DNA of 64,000 nt from Variovorax sp. EL159 (GCF_900100965.1 NZ_FMUJ01000008.1:62001-126000); one strand, 5' to 3'; positions 41,993-51,960 are shown, counted from the stretch's first letter. Program-made: numbers and translations. The notes: generated by a model not told the origin, from the letters alone.

Positions 41993-42601
41993 CTAAAACG
42001 CCTCCGTCATCCCATACGCCCGCATCTGCGCCTCGAACCGAGCCACGTCGTGGCTCAGCACCACGAGGTCGTGCGTCACGCCCTGCCGGTCTTTCACGTG
42101 CTTGCTCAACAGCGCCTCGGGGCGAAAGCCCAGGGCCTGGAAGACGGCGATGGCGCTGCGTTGGTCGACGGTCATGCGCGCGACGAGTTTTTCGGCGCCG
42201 CGTTCGATGGCCAGCGCGCAGACTTCCCGCGCGAGCCGGTGGCCCATGCCGCTGCCGCGCAACTCGGGCGCGGCCAGCACGCGCAGCTCGGCCACGTGGC
42301 TGGACCACGAGTGCGGATCGCGGATCACCGCCGCACAGGCGAGCACCGCATCGCCGCGCACGGCCAGCAGGCTGTCGATGTCGCCGCGTTCGACGGCACG
42401 CACCCAGGCGTTCATCACCTTGGGCTGCGTGATGTCGCGCGGCAGGAAGAGCAGGTCGTGCGCGGGCAGGGCCTGCGCAAAGGCCAGCACGGCGGGCGCG
42501 TCGTCGGCGGCCATCAGGCGCAGGACGATGTTGCCTTCGCTGGTCACCACGCTGCGCGGATAGGTGCGCGAGAAAGTGTCGGAAACGGCGGTGATGGTCA
42601 T
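41993..42601 (-). CDS. GNAT family N-acetyltransferase
   Basis: A 202-residue acetyltransferase. The acetyl-CoA loop is ELRGSGMGHRLAREVCALAI and the C-terminal strand is FQALGFRPEALLSKHVKDR. The start overlaps the stop of the PHA synthase gene (ATGA), so it is the last gene of the PHA cluster. The substrate is unknown. N-terminal residues up to about 25 are poorly conserved in type. Confidence 0.85.
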   Translation of the reverse strand: MTITAVSDTFSRTYPRSVVTSEGNIVLRLMAADDAPAVLAFAQALPAHDLLFLPRDITQPKVMNAWVRAVERGDIDSLLAVRGDAVLACAAVIRDPHSWSSHVAELRVLAAPELRGSGMGHRLAREVCALAIERGAEKLVARMTVDQRSAIAVFQALGFRPEALLSKHVKDRQGVTHDLVVLSHDVARFEAQMRAYGMTEAF

Positions 42602-43668
42602 GTCGATCGCACTCCAAGCCATTCGTCGAGTTTGGGCCACAGCCGGCGCACGGCGTTGGTGCCCGCGGCCAGGCTGACGTGGCCGCCCTTGAGCACCACC
42701 TCTTCCTTGTCGGCCGAGCCGATGTTGGCAATGAGCGGCTGGCCGGCCTCGTACGGCACGATGTGGTCGTGCTGCGCGAGCGCATGCAGCACGGGCACCT
42801 TGATGTTCTTCAGCAGCACCTTGCGGCCGCCCAGTACCAGTTCGTTCTTGTAGAGCTTGTTGTCCCACATCAGCTCTTTCACGGTCTGGCGGAAGTACTC
42901 GCCGGCCAGCGGCAGCATTTCGGTGCCCCAGCGGTCGAACATGCGGTACGACTTGACGAACTCGTCGTTGGCCATGTTGTCCCAGAGCTGCACCACGCCC
43001 GCGCTGCGGCCCGCAGGGCGCAGCATGTCGAAGGAGGCGAACAGCATCTCGGGCGGCACGTTGCCCACGGTGTCGATCAGGCGGTCGACGTCGAAGTAAC
43101 GCCGGTCGGACCACGCGTGAAAGAGCTTCATGCGGCTGAAGTCGATGGGCGTGGTGAAGAGCGCAAGGTTCTTCATCGGGCCGCCGGGGTGCAGCGCCGC
43201 ATACAGGGTCGAGAGCACGCCGCCCATGCAATAGCCGGCGATGGTCACGTCTTCCTCGCCCGAGTCTTCCTGCACGCGGCGAATGGAATCGGGAATGAAG
43301 TCGAGCACGTAGTCTTCGATGCGCAGGCGCTTCTCGTCGGGGCGCGGCGCGTTCCAGTCCATCACGTAGACGTCGTAGCCCTTGAGAAGCAGGTACTCGA
43401 CCATGCTCTGGCCCGGTGCGAGGTCGAAGATATAGGCGCGGTTGGTGGTGGCCATCACCATCAGCACCGGCACGCGGTAGATCTCGTCGACCAGCGGGCG
43501 GTAGTGGTACAGGCTCAGGGTGCCGCGGCGATGGATTTCATCTTTCGGCGTCTGGCCGACGGCCGGTGCGGTGGACGTGAGGAAGTCGAGGCCCTTGATG
43601 TTGCGCTGGATCGCACGCTCGATTTCTGCGCCGATGTCGGGCAGGGCGAGATCGGCGAGGGAGCTCAT
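42598..43668 (-). CDS. phaC: Class III-type polyhydroxyalkanoate synthase
   Basis: A 356-residue synthase that polymerises 3-hydroxyacyl-CoA. The lipase-like box is GYCMGG with nucleophile Cys147; Asp301 (QHDHIVP) and His330 (KGGHVSL) complete the triad. Size and spacing match class III PhaC (about 355 residues) rather than the class I enzymes of about 570 residues. Class III enzymes need PhaE; a small candidate partner is encoded immediately upstream with a 4-bp overlap. A phasin and a hydrolase gene precede it. Confidence 0.9.
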   Translation of the reverse strand: MSSLADLALPDIGAEIERAIQRNIKGLDFLTSTAPAVGQTPKDEIHRRGTLSLYHYRPLVDEIYRVPVLMVMATTNRAYIFDLAPGQSMVEYLLLKGYDVYVMDWNAPRPDEKRLRIEDYVLDFIPDSIRRVQEDSGEEDVTIAGYCMGGVLSTLYAALHPGGPMKNLALFTTPIDFSRMKLFHAWSDRRYFDVDRLIDTVGNVPPEMLFASFDMLRPAGRSAGVVQLWDNMANDEFVKSYRMFDRWGTEMLPLAGEYFRQTVKELMWDNKLYKNELVLGGRKVLLKNIKVPVLHALAQHDHIVPYEAGQPLIANIGSADKEEVVLKGGHVSLAAGTNAVRRLWPKLDEWLGVRST

Positions 43669-44099
43669 CGCGTGCGCTTTCCGGCGGGGCGCTTCCGGGC
43701 TGGCGCTTTCGCCGCCGCAGTGGGCTGTGGCGGGGCCGGCGGCTGTTTCGTGCGGCGCGGTTTGATGGGCGGCGCGGTGGCCGTTGCACTGGCTGCCGGG
43801 CTGCGGCCGCCTTCCATCGCGCGGCGGATGTCCGCCAGGTGATCGTCGATGCGCTGCAACTGCTCGCCCAGCGCCTGGATGTCGGCGCGCGTCGGCAGGT
43901 TCAGCAGCGTGAGGTAGCGCGCCATCAGCTCACCCAGCGTCTTCTGCGCCGTCAGCGAGGCGTTCATGCCGCCATGCATGCCCTGCCGGAACGGGTCCGA
44001 GGCCATGGTTTCGTTGGCGAACTCGTTGGTGTTTTTCTCCCACTGGGCCGTGAGCTCGCGCCAGATGGCCATGGGGTCGAGGGACGAGAACTGGGTCAT
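43665..44099 (-). CDS. Small PhaE/PhaM-like PHA synthase partner
   Basis: A 144-residue protein. MAIWRELTAQWEKNTNEFAN and LMARYLTLLNLPTRADIQAL, then GEQLQRIDDHLADIRRAMEG, resemble the C-terminal part of PHA synthase subunits PhaE and PhaM, including a predicted coiled coil. The tail is Pro/Lys/Ala-rich and ends RKRPAGKRTR, as in DNA- or granule-binding proteins. It is much shorter than the class III PhaE of about 360 residues. It overlaps phaC by 4 bp, so stoichiometric production is likely. Confidence 0.78.
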   Translation of the reverse strand: MTQFSSLDPMAIWRELTAQWEKNTNEFANETMASDPFRQGMHGGMNASLTAQKTLGELMARYLTLLNLPTRADIQALGEQLQRIDDHLADIRRAMEGGRSPAASATATAPPIKPRRTKQPPAPPQPTAAAKAPARKRPAGKRTR

Positions 44100-44116
44100 G
44101 GCTGAAAGCCCCGTCG

Positions 44117-45037
44117 TCAGTGATCGCGGCGCTGCGCCGTGTGCGCGGCGATGGCGTCGATGATCTGTGGCCACATCGAGATCGGCAGCGCGTGGCCCAT
44201 GCGCGGAATGCGCAGCAGCCGCGCGCCGGAAATGGCATCGGCCACGTCGACGCCGCATTCCACCGGCACCAGCGGATCGGCGTCGCCGTGGATCACCAGC
44301 GTGGGCACGCGCACGTCGCGCAGCGCCGGCTTGCGGTTGCCCGACGCGAAGATCGCCGCCAGCTGGCGCGCCACGCCGGCCGGGTTGAGCCCGCGCAGGA
44401 AGGTGAGCTGCGCGCGTTCGGCATCGCGTGCCTCGTCGAGCGGAAAGGCGCCGGGGCCGCGCAGCACGCGCCACACCTTGGCGTAATGCGGCAGGTAGGC
44501 CTCGAAGGTGGTGGGCGAGGGCGTGAACAGCACCGCCATCGCCTCGGGTGTGGGCGGCGGCAGGCCCGGGCTGCCGGTGGTCGACATGATGCTGGTGAAC
44601 GAATGCATCCGGTGCGGATGATGGATCGCCAGCTCCTGCCCGATGGCACCGCCCATCGAGGCGCCGACGATGTGCGCGCGCTCGATCTTCAGCGCGTCGA
44701 GCAGGCCGACGCAGTCGTTGGCCATGTCGCGCAGCGTGTAGGGCGCCTGCAGCGGCTTGCCCGCCATGGCCTGCAGCATCAGCGCCTGGATGTCGGGCAC
44801 GCCGAGGTGCGAAAGGTGCGTCGAGTGGCCGATGTCGCGGTTGTCGAAGCGGATCACCCGGTGCCCGCCCGCCTGCGCGAGGCGGGTGCAGAACGCGTCG
44901 TCCCACGCAACCATCTGGGCGCCGAGGCCCATGATGAGGACCAGCGGTGGCGCGCCAGGGTCGCCGAAGCTGTCCCACGCGAGCGAAACGCCGTTGACGG
45001 GCGTGCGGTGTTCGATGTTGTGCGGGACGGCGGTCAT
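44117..45037 (-). CDS. Alpha/beta hydrolase in the PHA cluster
   Basis: A 306-residue hydrolase. The oxyanion motif region is LVLIMGLGAQMVAWDD, the nucleophile elbow is VGASMGGAIGQELAI, the acid is in HGDADPLVP, and the His is in RMGHALPISMW. The closest types are the esterase/3-oxoadipate enol-lactonase-like hydrolases. Its place between the phasin and the synthase partner suggests a role in PHA or hydroxyacyl turnover, but this is context only. Confidence 0.83.
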   Translation of the reverse strand: MTAVPHNIEHRTPVNGVSLAWDSFGDPGAPPLVLIMGLGAQMVAWDDAFCTRLAQAGGHRVIRFDNRDIGHSTHLSHLGVPDIQALMLQAMAGKPLQAPYTLRDMANDCVGLLDALKIERAHIVGASMGGAIGQELAIHHPHRMHSFTSIMSTTGSPGLPPPTPEAMAVLFTPSPTTFEAYLPHYAKVWRVLRGPGAFPLDEARDAERAQLTFLRGLNPAGVARQLAAIFASGNRKPALRDVRVPTLVIHGDADPLVPVECGVDVADAISGARLLRIPRMGHALPISMWPQIIDAIAAHTAQRRDH

Positions 45038-45057
45038 GGCGCTGCCGGCTTGCTTGC

Positions 45058-45558
45058 TTATTTGCGCTGCAGCAGCTTGGTCACTTCGTCCACGTTGGAT
45101 TGGATGCGCTGGCGCACCACGTCGAAGGCATCGGCCTGCGACTTGGCGGCAAGGTTGGCCAGCTCCTTGATGTCGTCGATGGCGCGCTGGAACGACTGGC
45201 GGCCGAGTTCGTCGAGCTTGGCGAGATTGGCCTTGGCGTCCTTGCCGGGCATTTCCTTGGCCGCTGCCTGCCATTCGGTGATGGCGCTCTTGATCATTTC
45301 CGTCTGCCGCTGCACCACGGTCTGCAGGCCCTGATAGGACTTCTCGTTGGCCTGCATCAGTGCCTGCAGGTCCTTGCGGCCGCTTTCGAGCAGCTTGCCC
45401 GCACCGCCGGTCAGGTTGAGTTCCTGCAGGCGGTCGGTCATGCCCTTGAGGTTCTTCAGCGGGTTGAGCATGTCGGCGGCGCTGGGGGCTGCCGCCTTGC
45501 TGCTGCCACTGCTGCTGGCAGTGGTCTTCTTGGCGGCGGCTTTCTTGGCAGTGGCCAT
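45058..45558 (-). CDS. Phasin family protein
   Basis: A 166-residue granule-associated protein. The start MATAKKAAAKKTTASSSG is a Lys/Ala-rich N-terminus, then a phasin helical domain (LQALMQANEKSYQGLQTVVQ, IKSAITEWQAAAKEM). AGGAG lies 10 nt upstream of this ATG; an upstream in-frame ATG is less likely. It coats PHA granules. It is the first gene of the minus-strand phasin-hydrolase-phaE-phaC-GNAT run. Confidence 0.87.
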   Translation of the reverse strand: MATAKKAAAKKTTASSSGSSKAAAPSAADMLNPLKNLKGMTDRLQELNLTGGAGKLLESGRKDLQALMQANEKSYQGLQTVVQRQTEMIKSAITEWQAAAKEMPGKDAKANLAKLDELGRQSFQRAIDDIKELANLAAKSQADAFDVVRQRIQSNVDEVTKLLQRK

Positions 45559-45703
45559 GGTGCGGTATCTCCTGTGCGGGTGAACGGGTGGATGGCAAGG
45601 ACCAGCCGGACGGCAAAAGTCCCTCGCCACGATACGCCGCACCGGCACGGCCAAGCTCACCGCAGCGAAAAAAATGCCTGCGGGATTTCCCTTGGATGGC
45701 CGA

Positions 45704-46345
45704 TCACATCGGCGGCGCGAAGCCGTTGCGGCCGGCCGTCACGCGCAGTGCCGTGGGCGTGCCGTTCTTTTCCTGTGCGTTCACCAGCACCTTGGCACCG
45801 GGCACCAGCAGGGCCTCGGTGCCGGGGCGGAAGGTGACCACGGGCACGTCGGGCGGCACGATCACTGTCTTCTCGCCGCCCTTGTAGGTCAGCCGCAGTT
45901 GCTGTCCGCCGCGCACCGATTTCGGCGCGGCGGCAAGGTCGGCCACGGTGGCGTTGGTCATGGTGCTCTGCGGCAGCAGGTCCCATGGGCGATGGCCTTC
46001 GCCGGTGCCGCGCGCGGCCTCGGGGAACACCACCACTTCGAGCGCCTTCTGTGTGCCATCGGCCTGCGGCATGGCGGCGGTGCCGATGAAGCTGCCGCGC
46101 TTGATGTCGGACAGCTTGATGCGATAGACCTCCGACACCGCCATGTCGGCCGGGCGTGCCAGCGAGACGACTTCGCCGCCGCGATCCTGCACGACGAGCG
46201 TGCTGGCATCGACGCGCACGAGGGTGCCGCGGATGCGGACGGTTTCAGCGTTCTGGGCCGACGCGGCGAGCGGCAAGATGGCGGCGCTCAGGCCGAGGGC
46301 GGTGGCGAGCAGGGCTCTGGATGCAAGGGGCTGAAAAGGCAGCAT
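45704..46345 (-). CDS. Periplasmic protein of unknown function
   Basis: A 213-residue protein with a signal peptide (about 1-30, ending AASAQ). The mature part begins ETVRIRGTLVRVDASTLVVQ and DRGGEVVSLARPADM, which looks like a small beta-barrel (OB or DUF5666-like) domain. A second part (VIVPPDVPVVTFRPGTEALL, PGAKVLVNAQEKNG) repeats that type of fold. No enzyme motif is seen. It stands between the phasin gene and the duplicated lipoprotein on the same strand, each as its own unit. Confidence 0.6.
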   Translation of the reverse strand: MLPFQPLASRALLATALGLSAAILPLAASAQNAETVRIRGTLVRVDASTLVVQDRGGEVVSLARPADMAVSEVYRIKLSDIKRGSFIGTAAMPQADGTQKALEVVVFPEAARGTGEGHRPWDLLPQSTMTNATVADLAAAPKSVRGGQQLRLTYKGGEKTVIVPPDVPVVTFRPGTEALLVPGAKVLVNAQEKNGTPTALRVTAGRNGFAPPM

Positions 46346-46431
46346 GGTGGCTTTCGGACGATGGGGGAGGCCAATGTACGTCCCGCTTGCGAAACGTGCA
46401 GGCCGCAGACTTAGCCCTGAATGAGGAAGAA

Positions 46432-46468
46432 AAAAGGCTGCATGCCGCGCGATGCGGCATGCAGCCTG
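46432..46468 (-). terminator. Strong intrinsic terminator of the duplicated lipoprotein gene
   Basis: GGCTGCATGCCGC (46438-46450) pairs perfectly with GCGGCATGCAGCC (46456-46468) over a 5-nt loop. On the minus strand it is followed by TTTTTTC. It lies about 37 bp after the stop at 46505. Confidence 0.88.
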
Positions 46469-46504
46469 CGGCCCTTTCCGCGAAGGGCTCGGCGCGTCGG
46501 TCGG

Positions 46505-48595
46505 TCAGTCGATCAGGCCGATCTCGAGCGCGCCTGCGGTGGCCGGGTTGCGTGAACCGACCATCGCGAAGAGCTTGTTGCTCTGGCTGGCGAAGTGGTA
46601 AGCGGGTCCGCTGAACGTTGCCGCGCGCAGGTTGATCGGGCCGATGGCGCCCATCGAGCCCAGCGTCGCGTTGAGCGTGGCCGTGGTGCCATCGGGGAGC
46701 GCTTGGGTGCGCGCGTAGCTGGTGGCGTCGATGGCGGTGCTGCCCCAGCTGCCGTTGGTTGCACCGCCGCGCGTGACGATGGTGGGCCAGGTCGTGCGCT
46801 CGGGCAGGCCGATGCGAAACTGCGAGATCGTGGGTGTCGAGGCGCTGACGCCGGCCGCCAGAAACACGTTCTCGCCGCCGACGCGCGCGATCCCGAAGTT
46901 GCCGCTGTCCGACGGATTGGCAACGTTCACGATGTGCCAGGTGTCCACGGTCGGGCCGGCGGATACGGTGTACGTCCGCACGGAAGCCGCAGGGCAGTTG
47001 TCGATACGGTAGATCACGTTGTCGTTGCACAGGTAGAGCACGGTGCCGCCGTTGGCGACCTGGATCTGCGTGATCGACGAATCTCCGGTGGTGGCCGTCA
47101 GGTTGATGCCCAGGCGGTTGTAGACACCATCGAGATCGGCCTGTGTCTTCACCAGAGCGCGCGAAGCCACAAAGGGCTGCACGGCATAGCTCACCGGACT
47201 GACCTGCGCGGCTGCGAAGGGGAACGACCCGACCACCGTGTCTGTCGCGAAGCGGAAGCGCGCCGTATTCACCGGGCTGGTGATACGGTTGCTGTCGAAG
47301 GTGAAGCTGCCGGCCGCTGCCGTGTCTTCGGCGAAGCTGCCCGAGGCGACGGTGCCGGCGGCATCGGTCATCTCATAGCGCTTGCTGTCGAGGTTGAGCG
47401 CCAGCGTCTGCCGCGAGCCGTTGGTCGCGTAGACCTTGTAGCGGCCGTTGCGTGCGTCGGGTGCGGTGCCGGTGTCGATCAGGTTGATCTGGATGTATCC
47501 CTTCGTCTCGGGATTACGCATGCCGACGATCACCGAGAGCTGACCGTTCTGCATCCCGTAGTACTTGCGCGTCCCGTTGCCGTTGATGCTGCGAATGCCT
47601 TCCGGCATCTGCGAGAAGATGCCGCCCACTGGCAGGCTCAGGCTGCCGTAGGTGCCATCGGCGCTGGTGCTGGTGCGCACCGCGTTGGCGGTGTCGATGA
47701 GGTTGCTGCCCCAACTGCCTTCCGTCGACGCGCCGACACCGCGGGTGGCAGGCCAGTTCGAAGAGTTGGCCAGGGCGATCCTTAGGAGCAGGGTGGTTGG
47801 CGTCGTCGCGCTGGGGCCCGCCGCCAGGTAGACGTTCTGGCCGCCGATGCGCGCCATCCGGAACCTCACGATGTCGGTGGCATCGGCGATGTTGGTGGCA
47901 ATCCAGGCGCTGTCGGTGTCCGCGGCGATCGTGAAGGTTCGCTTCGACGTGGCGGGGCAAAGGGCGATCCGGTAGATCACGTTGTCGAGACAGACTTCGA
48001 GTGCCGTGCCGCCGCCCGAAACGCGCAGGGCCAGCATCTGCGACTCGGAGCTGCCGGGGCCGTTGTGCGAGATGCCCAGGCGGTTGTAGTCGCTGTCGAG
48101 CAGCGCGGGGTCGACCACGAAGTTGCGCGCGGCAATGAAGGGTTGCACCGCGTAAGCGAGCGGGTTCGAAAAAGTTACCGAAAAAGGGAAGGCCCCGACG
48201 ATGGCGTCGGTCGTCACTCGAAAGCGCGCCGTGTTCACCACCGCCGTAACGCGGCTGCTGGCAAAGACGTAAGTGCCCGGTTCGGTGAAGTCCTCGCTGA
48301 AAGTGCCCGATTCCGCCGCGCCGAGGTTGTCTGTCATCGTGTAGCTGCCGGCGTCGAAGTCGACCGACAGCGTCTGCTGCGTGCCGTTGGCCGCATACAC
48401 GCGGTACGTGCCGCTGCGCGCGTCGGCGCTGTCCAGTGTCTTGGTGGTTGCGGCTGCAACCGCGACCTTGGCTTCCGGCTGGACGGCGCCGTTGGCCAGC
48501 GGCAACCCGCCGCCCGCTGCGCCGCCACCACCGCCTCCGCAGGCCGCCAGCAAGGCGGCCAGTCCACAACCCGCGAGATATCTCGTCATCCTCAT
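46505..48595 (-). CDS. Lipoprotein built of two 313-residue tandem repeats
   Basis: A 696-residue predicted lipoprotein. The lipobox is LLAACGG (Cys19, or Cys17 if the second Met is the start), then a poly-Gly stretch. Residues 62-374 and 384-696 are repeats of equal length (for example VNTARFRVTTDAIVGAFPF and VNTARFRFATDTVVGSFPF). Each repeat has a Cys-X10-Cys (VCLDNVIYRIALC and LCNDNVIYRIDNC), probably a disulfide. Each ends in a GxRNPxTxG segment and NLID or GLID. No known domain is recognised; it is probably outer-membrane anchored and surface or periplasmic. Confidence 0.8.
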   Translation of the reverse strand: MRMTRYLAGCGLAALLAACGGGGGGAAGGGLPLANGAVQPEAKVAVAAATTKTLDSADARSGTYRVYAANGTQQTLSVDFDAGSYTMTDNLGAAESGTFSEDFTEPGTYVFASSRVTAVVNTARFRVTTDAIVGAFPFSVTFSNPLAYAVQPFIAARNFVVDPALLDSDYNRLGISHNGPGSSESQMLALRVSGGGTALEVCLDNVIYRIALCPATSKRTFTIAADTDSAWIATNIADATDIVRFRMARIGGQNVYLAAGPSATTPTTLLLRIALANSSNWPATRGVGASTEGSWGSNLIDTANAVRTSTSADGTYGSLSLPVGGIFSQMPEGIRSINGNGTRKYYGMQNGQLSVIVGMRNPETKGYIQINLIDTGTAPDARNGRYKVYATNGSRQTLALNLDSKRYEMTDAAGTVASGSFAEDTAAAGSFTFDSNRITSPVNTARFRFATDTVVGSFPFAAAQVSPVSYAVQPFVASRALVKTQADLDGVYNRLGINLTATTGDSSITQIQVANGGTVLYLCNDNVIYRIDNCPAASVRTYTVSAGPTVDTWHIVNVANPSDSGNFGIARVGGENVFLAAGVSASTPTISQFRIGLPERTTWPTIVTRGGATNGSWGSTAIDATSYARTQALPDGTTATLNATLGSMGAIGPINLRAATFSGPAYHFASQSNKLFAMVGSRNPATAGALEIGLID
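46508..47446 (-). repeat. Internal gene repeat 2 of the duplicated lipoprotein
   Basis: It encodes residues 384-696, from GRYKVYATNGSRQ to the C-terminal GLID. It aligns along its full length with repeat 1 and has the same 313-codon length, but the protein sequences differ at many positions, so the duplication is old. Confidence 0.8.
47474..48412 (-). repeat. Internal gene repeat 1 of the duplicated lipoprotein
   Basis: It encodes residues 62-374, from GTYRVYAANGTQQ to NLID. A nine-residue linker separates it from repeat 2. Confidence 0.8.
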
Positions 48596-48726
48596 GTTGA
48601 GCCCTCTTCTTGTCGTCTGATGGGCTCGGCAGCGAGCCGGCTGGCTCCTGAACCGAACCGGGGGAAATCGTAAAAAGAGGTGTCTTCAACGCTGAGGCTG
48701 ACAAATGCCGGCCCAAATCCCCCGGA

Positions 48727-48755
48727 TTGGCTCAGCCTTGCGCCCCGTCTACAAT
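48727..48755 (+). promoter_or_regulatory. Sigma-70-type promoter of ahcY
   Basis: TTGGCT at 48727-48732 and TACAAT at 48750-48755 are separated by exactly 17 bp. Transcription would start just before the riboswitch aptamer at 48763. Confidence 0.7.
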
Positions 48756-48762
48756 CCGCCGT

Positions 48763-48822
48763 TCCGAGGAGCGTTGCAGCGCCATCAGGCGTGAGGCTCG
48801 GACCACATCGCAACCACGCTCA
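48763..48822 (+). promoter_or_regulatory. SAH riboswitch aptamer upstream of ahcY
   Basis: TCCGAGGAGCGTTGCAGC opens the aptamer. TCCGAG pairs with CTCGGA (P1), an inner GCGCC...GGCGT hairpin lies between, and GAGCGTTGC pairs with the downstream GCAACCACGCTC to form the pseudoknot. This is the S-adenosylhomocysteine riboswitch layout known upstream of ahcY in beta-proteobacteria. SAH binding is expected to turn on expression of the SAH hydrolase. The assignment is by motif and gene context. Confidence 0.88.
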
Positions 48823-48852
48823 CCCGCTGTTCTCGCGGTGAGTCTTTTCCCC
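48819..48852 (+). terminator. Candidate expression-platform hairpin of the SAH riboswitch
   Basis: CTCACCCGC (48819-48827) pairs with GCGGTGAG (48835-48842), with one bulged C, and is followed by TCTTTTCCCC. Its 5' arm overlaps the 3' strand of the aptamer pseudoknot (the CTC at 48819-48821), so ligand-stabilised pseudoknot and hairpin compete. The U-tract is imperfect, so attenuation strength is uncertain. Confidence 0.55.
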
Positions 48853-48891
48853 GTACGCAGTGGCATCTTTCAAACCAGTTTTGGAGTTCTC

Positions 48892-50331
<1,440 letters not shown>

Positions 50332-50339
50332 TCGGCTGC

Positions 50340-51125
50340 ATGCGCGCTGATCAATTGTTGGTGGAGCGCGGCCTTGCCGCGTCGCGTTCGCAGGCCGTGC
50401 GGCTCATTGCCGGCGGCATGCGGTGGCGCGATGCGGGCACGAGCGACGCGTGGCGCTCGGTCGTCAAGAACAAGGACGAAGTGCCCGAGTCGGCCGAGCT
50501 CGAACTCGACGATGCAGCCGAGGCGCGCTATGTCTCGCGTGGCGGGCTCAAGCTCGAAGGTGCGCTCGCCGTCAGCGGGGTCGATCCTGCCGGCAAGCTG
50601 TGCCTCGACGTGGGCCAGTCGACCGGCGGCTTCACCGACTGCCTGCTGCAGCGCGGTGCCGCGAAAGTGGTGGGCGTCGATGTCGGCCACGGGCAGTTGC
50701 ACGCGAAGTTGCGCGAGGACGTGCGCGTGGTGCCGATCGAAGGCGTCAATGCGCGGGCGCTCTCGCAGGGCGACCTGGAAGAAGAGGGCTCAGAAGGCGA
50801 GCTGCGCTTCGACCTGATCGTGGGCGACCTTTCGTTCATCTCGCTCACGCTGGTGCTGCCGGCCGTGGTCGAGTTCCTGACCGATGACGGCCGCCTGCTC
50901 ATGCTGGTCAAGCCGCAGTTCGAACTGCAGCCCGGCCAGGTGGGCAAAGGCGGTATCGTGCGCGACGAGTCGATGTATGCGGTGGTCGAAAAGCGGCTGC
51001 GCGACGCCTGCGAGGCGCTCGACCTGCGCGTGTTGCAGTGGTTCGACAGCCCGATCGCCGGCGGCGACGGCAACCGCGAGTTTTTCATTCACGCCGTTCG
51101 CGCGGATTCTGCGAACGGCTCTTAA
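50340..51125 (+). CDS. tlyA: TlyA-type rRNA ribose 2'-O-methyltransferase
   Basis: A 261-residue protein. An N-terminal S4 RNA-binding domain (MRADQLLVERGLAASRSQAV, then RLIAGG) is followed by an FtsJ-like domain with the SAM loop LDVGQSTGGFTDCLLQ and the catalytic-type segments DLIVGDLSF and MLVKPQFEL. TlyA methylates 16S or 23S rRNA cytidines and some homologues have haemolysin activity. It lies between ahcY and metF, consistent with SAM-cycle co-regulation. Confidence 0.88.
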   Translation: MRADQLLVERGLAASRSQAVRLIAGGMRWRDAGTSDAWRSVVKNKDEVPESAELELDDAAEARYVSRGGLKLEGALAVSGVDPAGKLCLDVGQSTGGFTDCLLQRGAAKVVGVDVGHGQLHAKLREDVRVVPIEGVNARALSQGDLEEEGSEGELRFDLIVGDLSFISLTLVLPAVVEFLTDDGRLLMLVKPQFELQPGQVGKGGIVRDESMYAVVEKRLRDACEALDLRVLQWFDSPIAGGDGNREFFIHAVRADSANGS

Positions 51126-51135
51126 GGAGACGCAG

Positions 51136-51960
51136 GTGCGCCTTCCGCTGAGCTTCGAATTCTTTCCGACCAAGACGCCCGAAGGCGCGGTCAAGCTGCG
51201 CGCCGCGCGCCAGCAGCTGTATGTGCGCAAGCCGCAGTTCTGCTCGGTCACCTACGGCGCGGGCGGCTCCACGCACCAGGGCACTTTTGGCGCGGTGCAG
51301 GAGATCCTGTCCGAAGGCGTCGACGCCGCGAGCCACTTCTCGTGCATCGGTGCCACGCGCGCCACGGTGCGCGAGCAGCTCGCCGAGCTGAAGGCCATGG
51401 GCGTCAAGCGCCTGGTGGCATTGCGCGGCGACCTGCCGAGCGGCTACGGCATGGGGGGCGAGTTTCTCTATGCGAGCGACCTCGTGGCCTTCATCCGCGA
51501 AGAGACCGGCCGCGACTTCCATATCGAGGTGGCCTGCTACCCCGAGATCCATCCGCAGGCGCGCTCGCCCGAAGCCGATCTGCAGGCCTTCGCCGCGAAG
51601 GTGAAGGCGGGGGCCGATTCGGCCATCACGCAGTACTTTTTCAGCCCCGAGGCCTACTTCCGCTTCGTCGACGACGTGCGCAAGCTGGGGCTCGACACGC
51701 CGATCGTGCCGGGCATCATGCCGATCACCAGCTCGACGCAGCTGATGCGTTTTTCGGATGCCTGCGGCGCCGAGATCCCGCGCTGGATTCGCCTGCGGCT
51801 GCAGGCCTTCGGCGACGACACGGAATCGATCAAGTCCTTTGGCCTCGACGTGGTCACCGACCTGTGCGCGCGCCTGCGCGACGGTGGCGCACCGGCGCTG
51901 CACTTCTACACGATGAACCAGTCGGCGGCGACGCTGGCTTTGCTGGAGCGCCTCGATTGA
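51136..51960 (+). CDS. metF: Methylenetetrahydrofolate reductase
   Basis: A 274-residue FAD enzyme that makes 5-methyl-THF for methionine synthesis. LPLSFEFFPTKTPEGAVKL is the start motif, with catalytic Glu in FEFFPTK. CSVTYGAGGSTHQGT, LVALRGDLPSGYGMGG and IVPGIMPI are typical. The start is GTG, set by AAGGAG at 51124-51129 (6-nt spacing). It overlaps the following rlpA by 4 bp. Length is a little shorter than the E. coli enzyme. Confidence 0.95.
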   Translation: MRLPLSFEFFPTKTPEGAVKLRAARQQLYVRKPQFCSVTYGAGGSTHQGTFGAVQEILSEGVDAASHFSCIGATRATVREQLAELKAMGVKRLVALRGDLPSGYGMGGEFLYASDLVAFIREETGRDFHIEVACYPEIHPQARSPEADLQAFAAKVKAGADSAITQYFFSPEAYFRFVDDVRKLGLDTPIVPGIMPITSSTQLMRFSDACGAEIPRWIRLRLQAFGDDTESIKSFGLDVVTDLCARLRDGGAPALHFYTMNQSAATLALLERLD

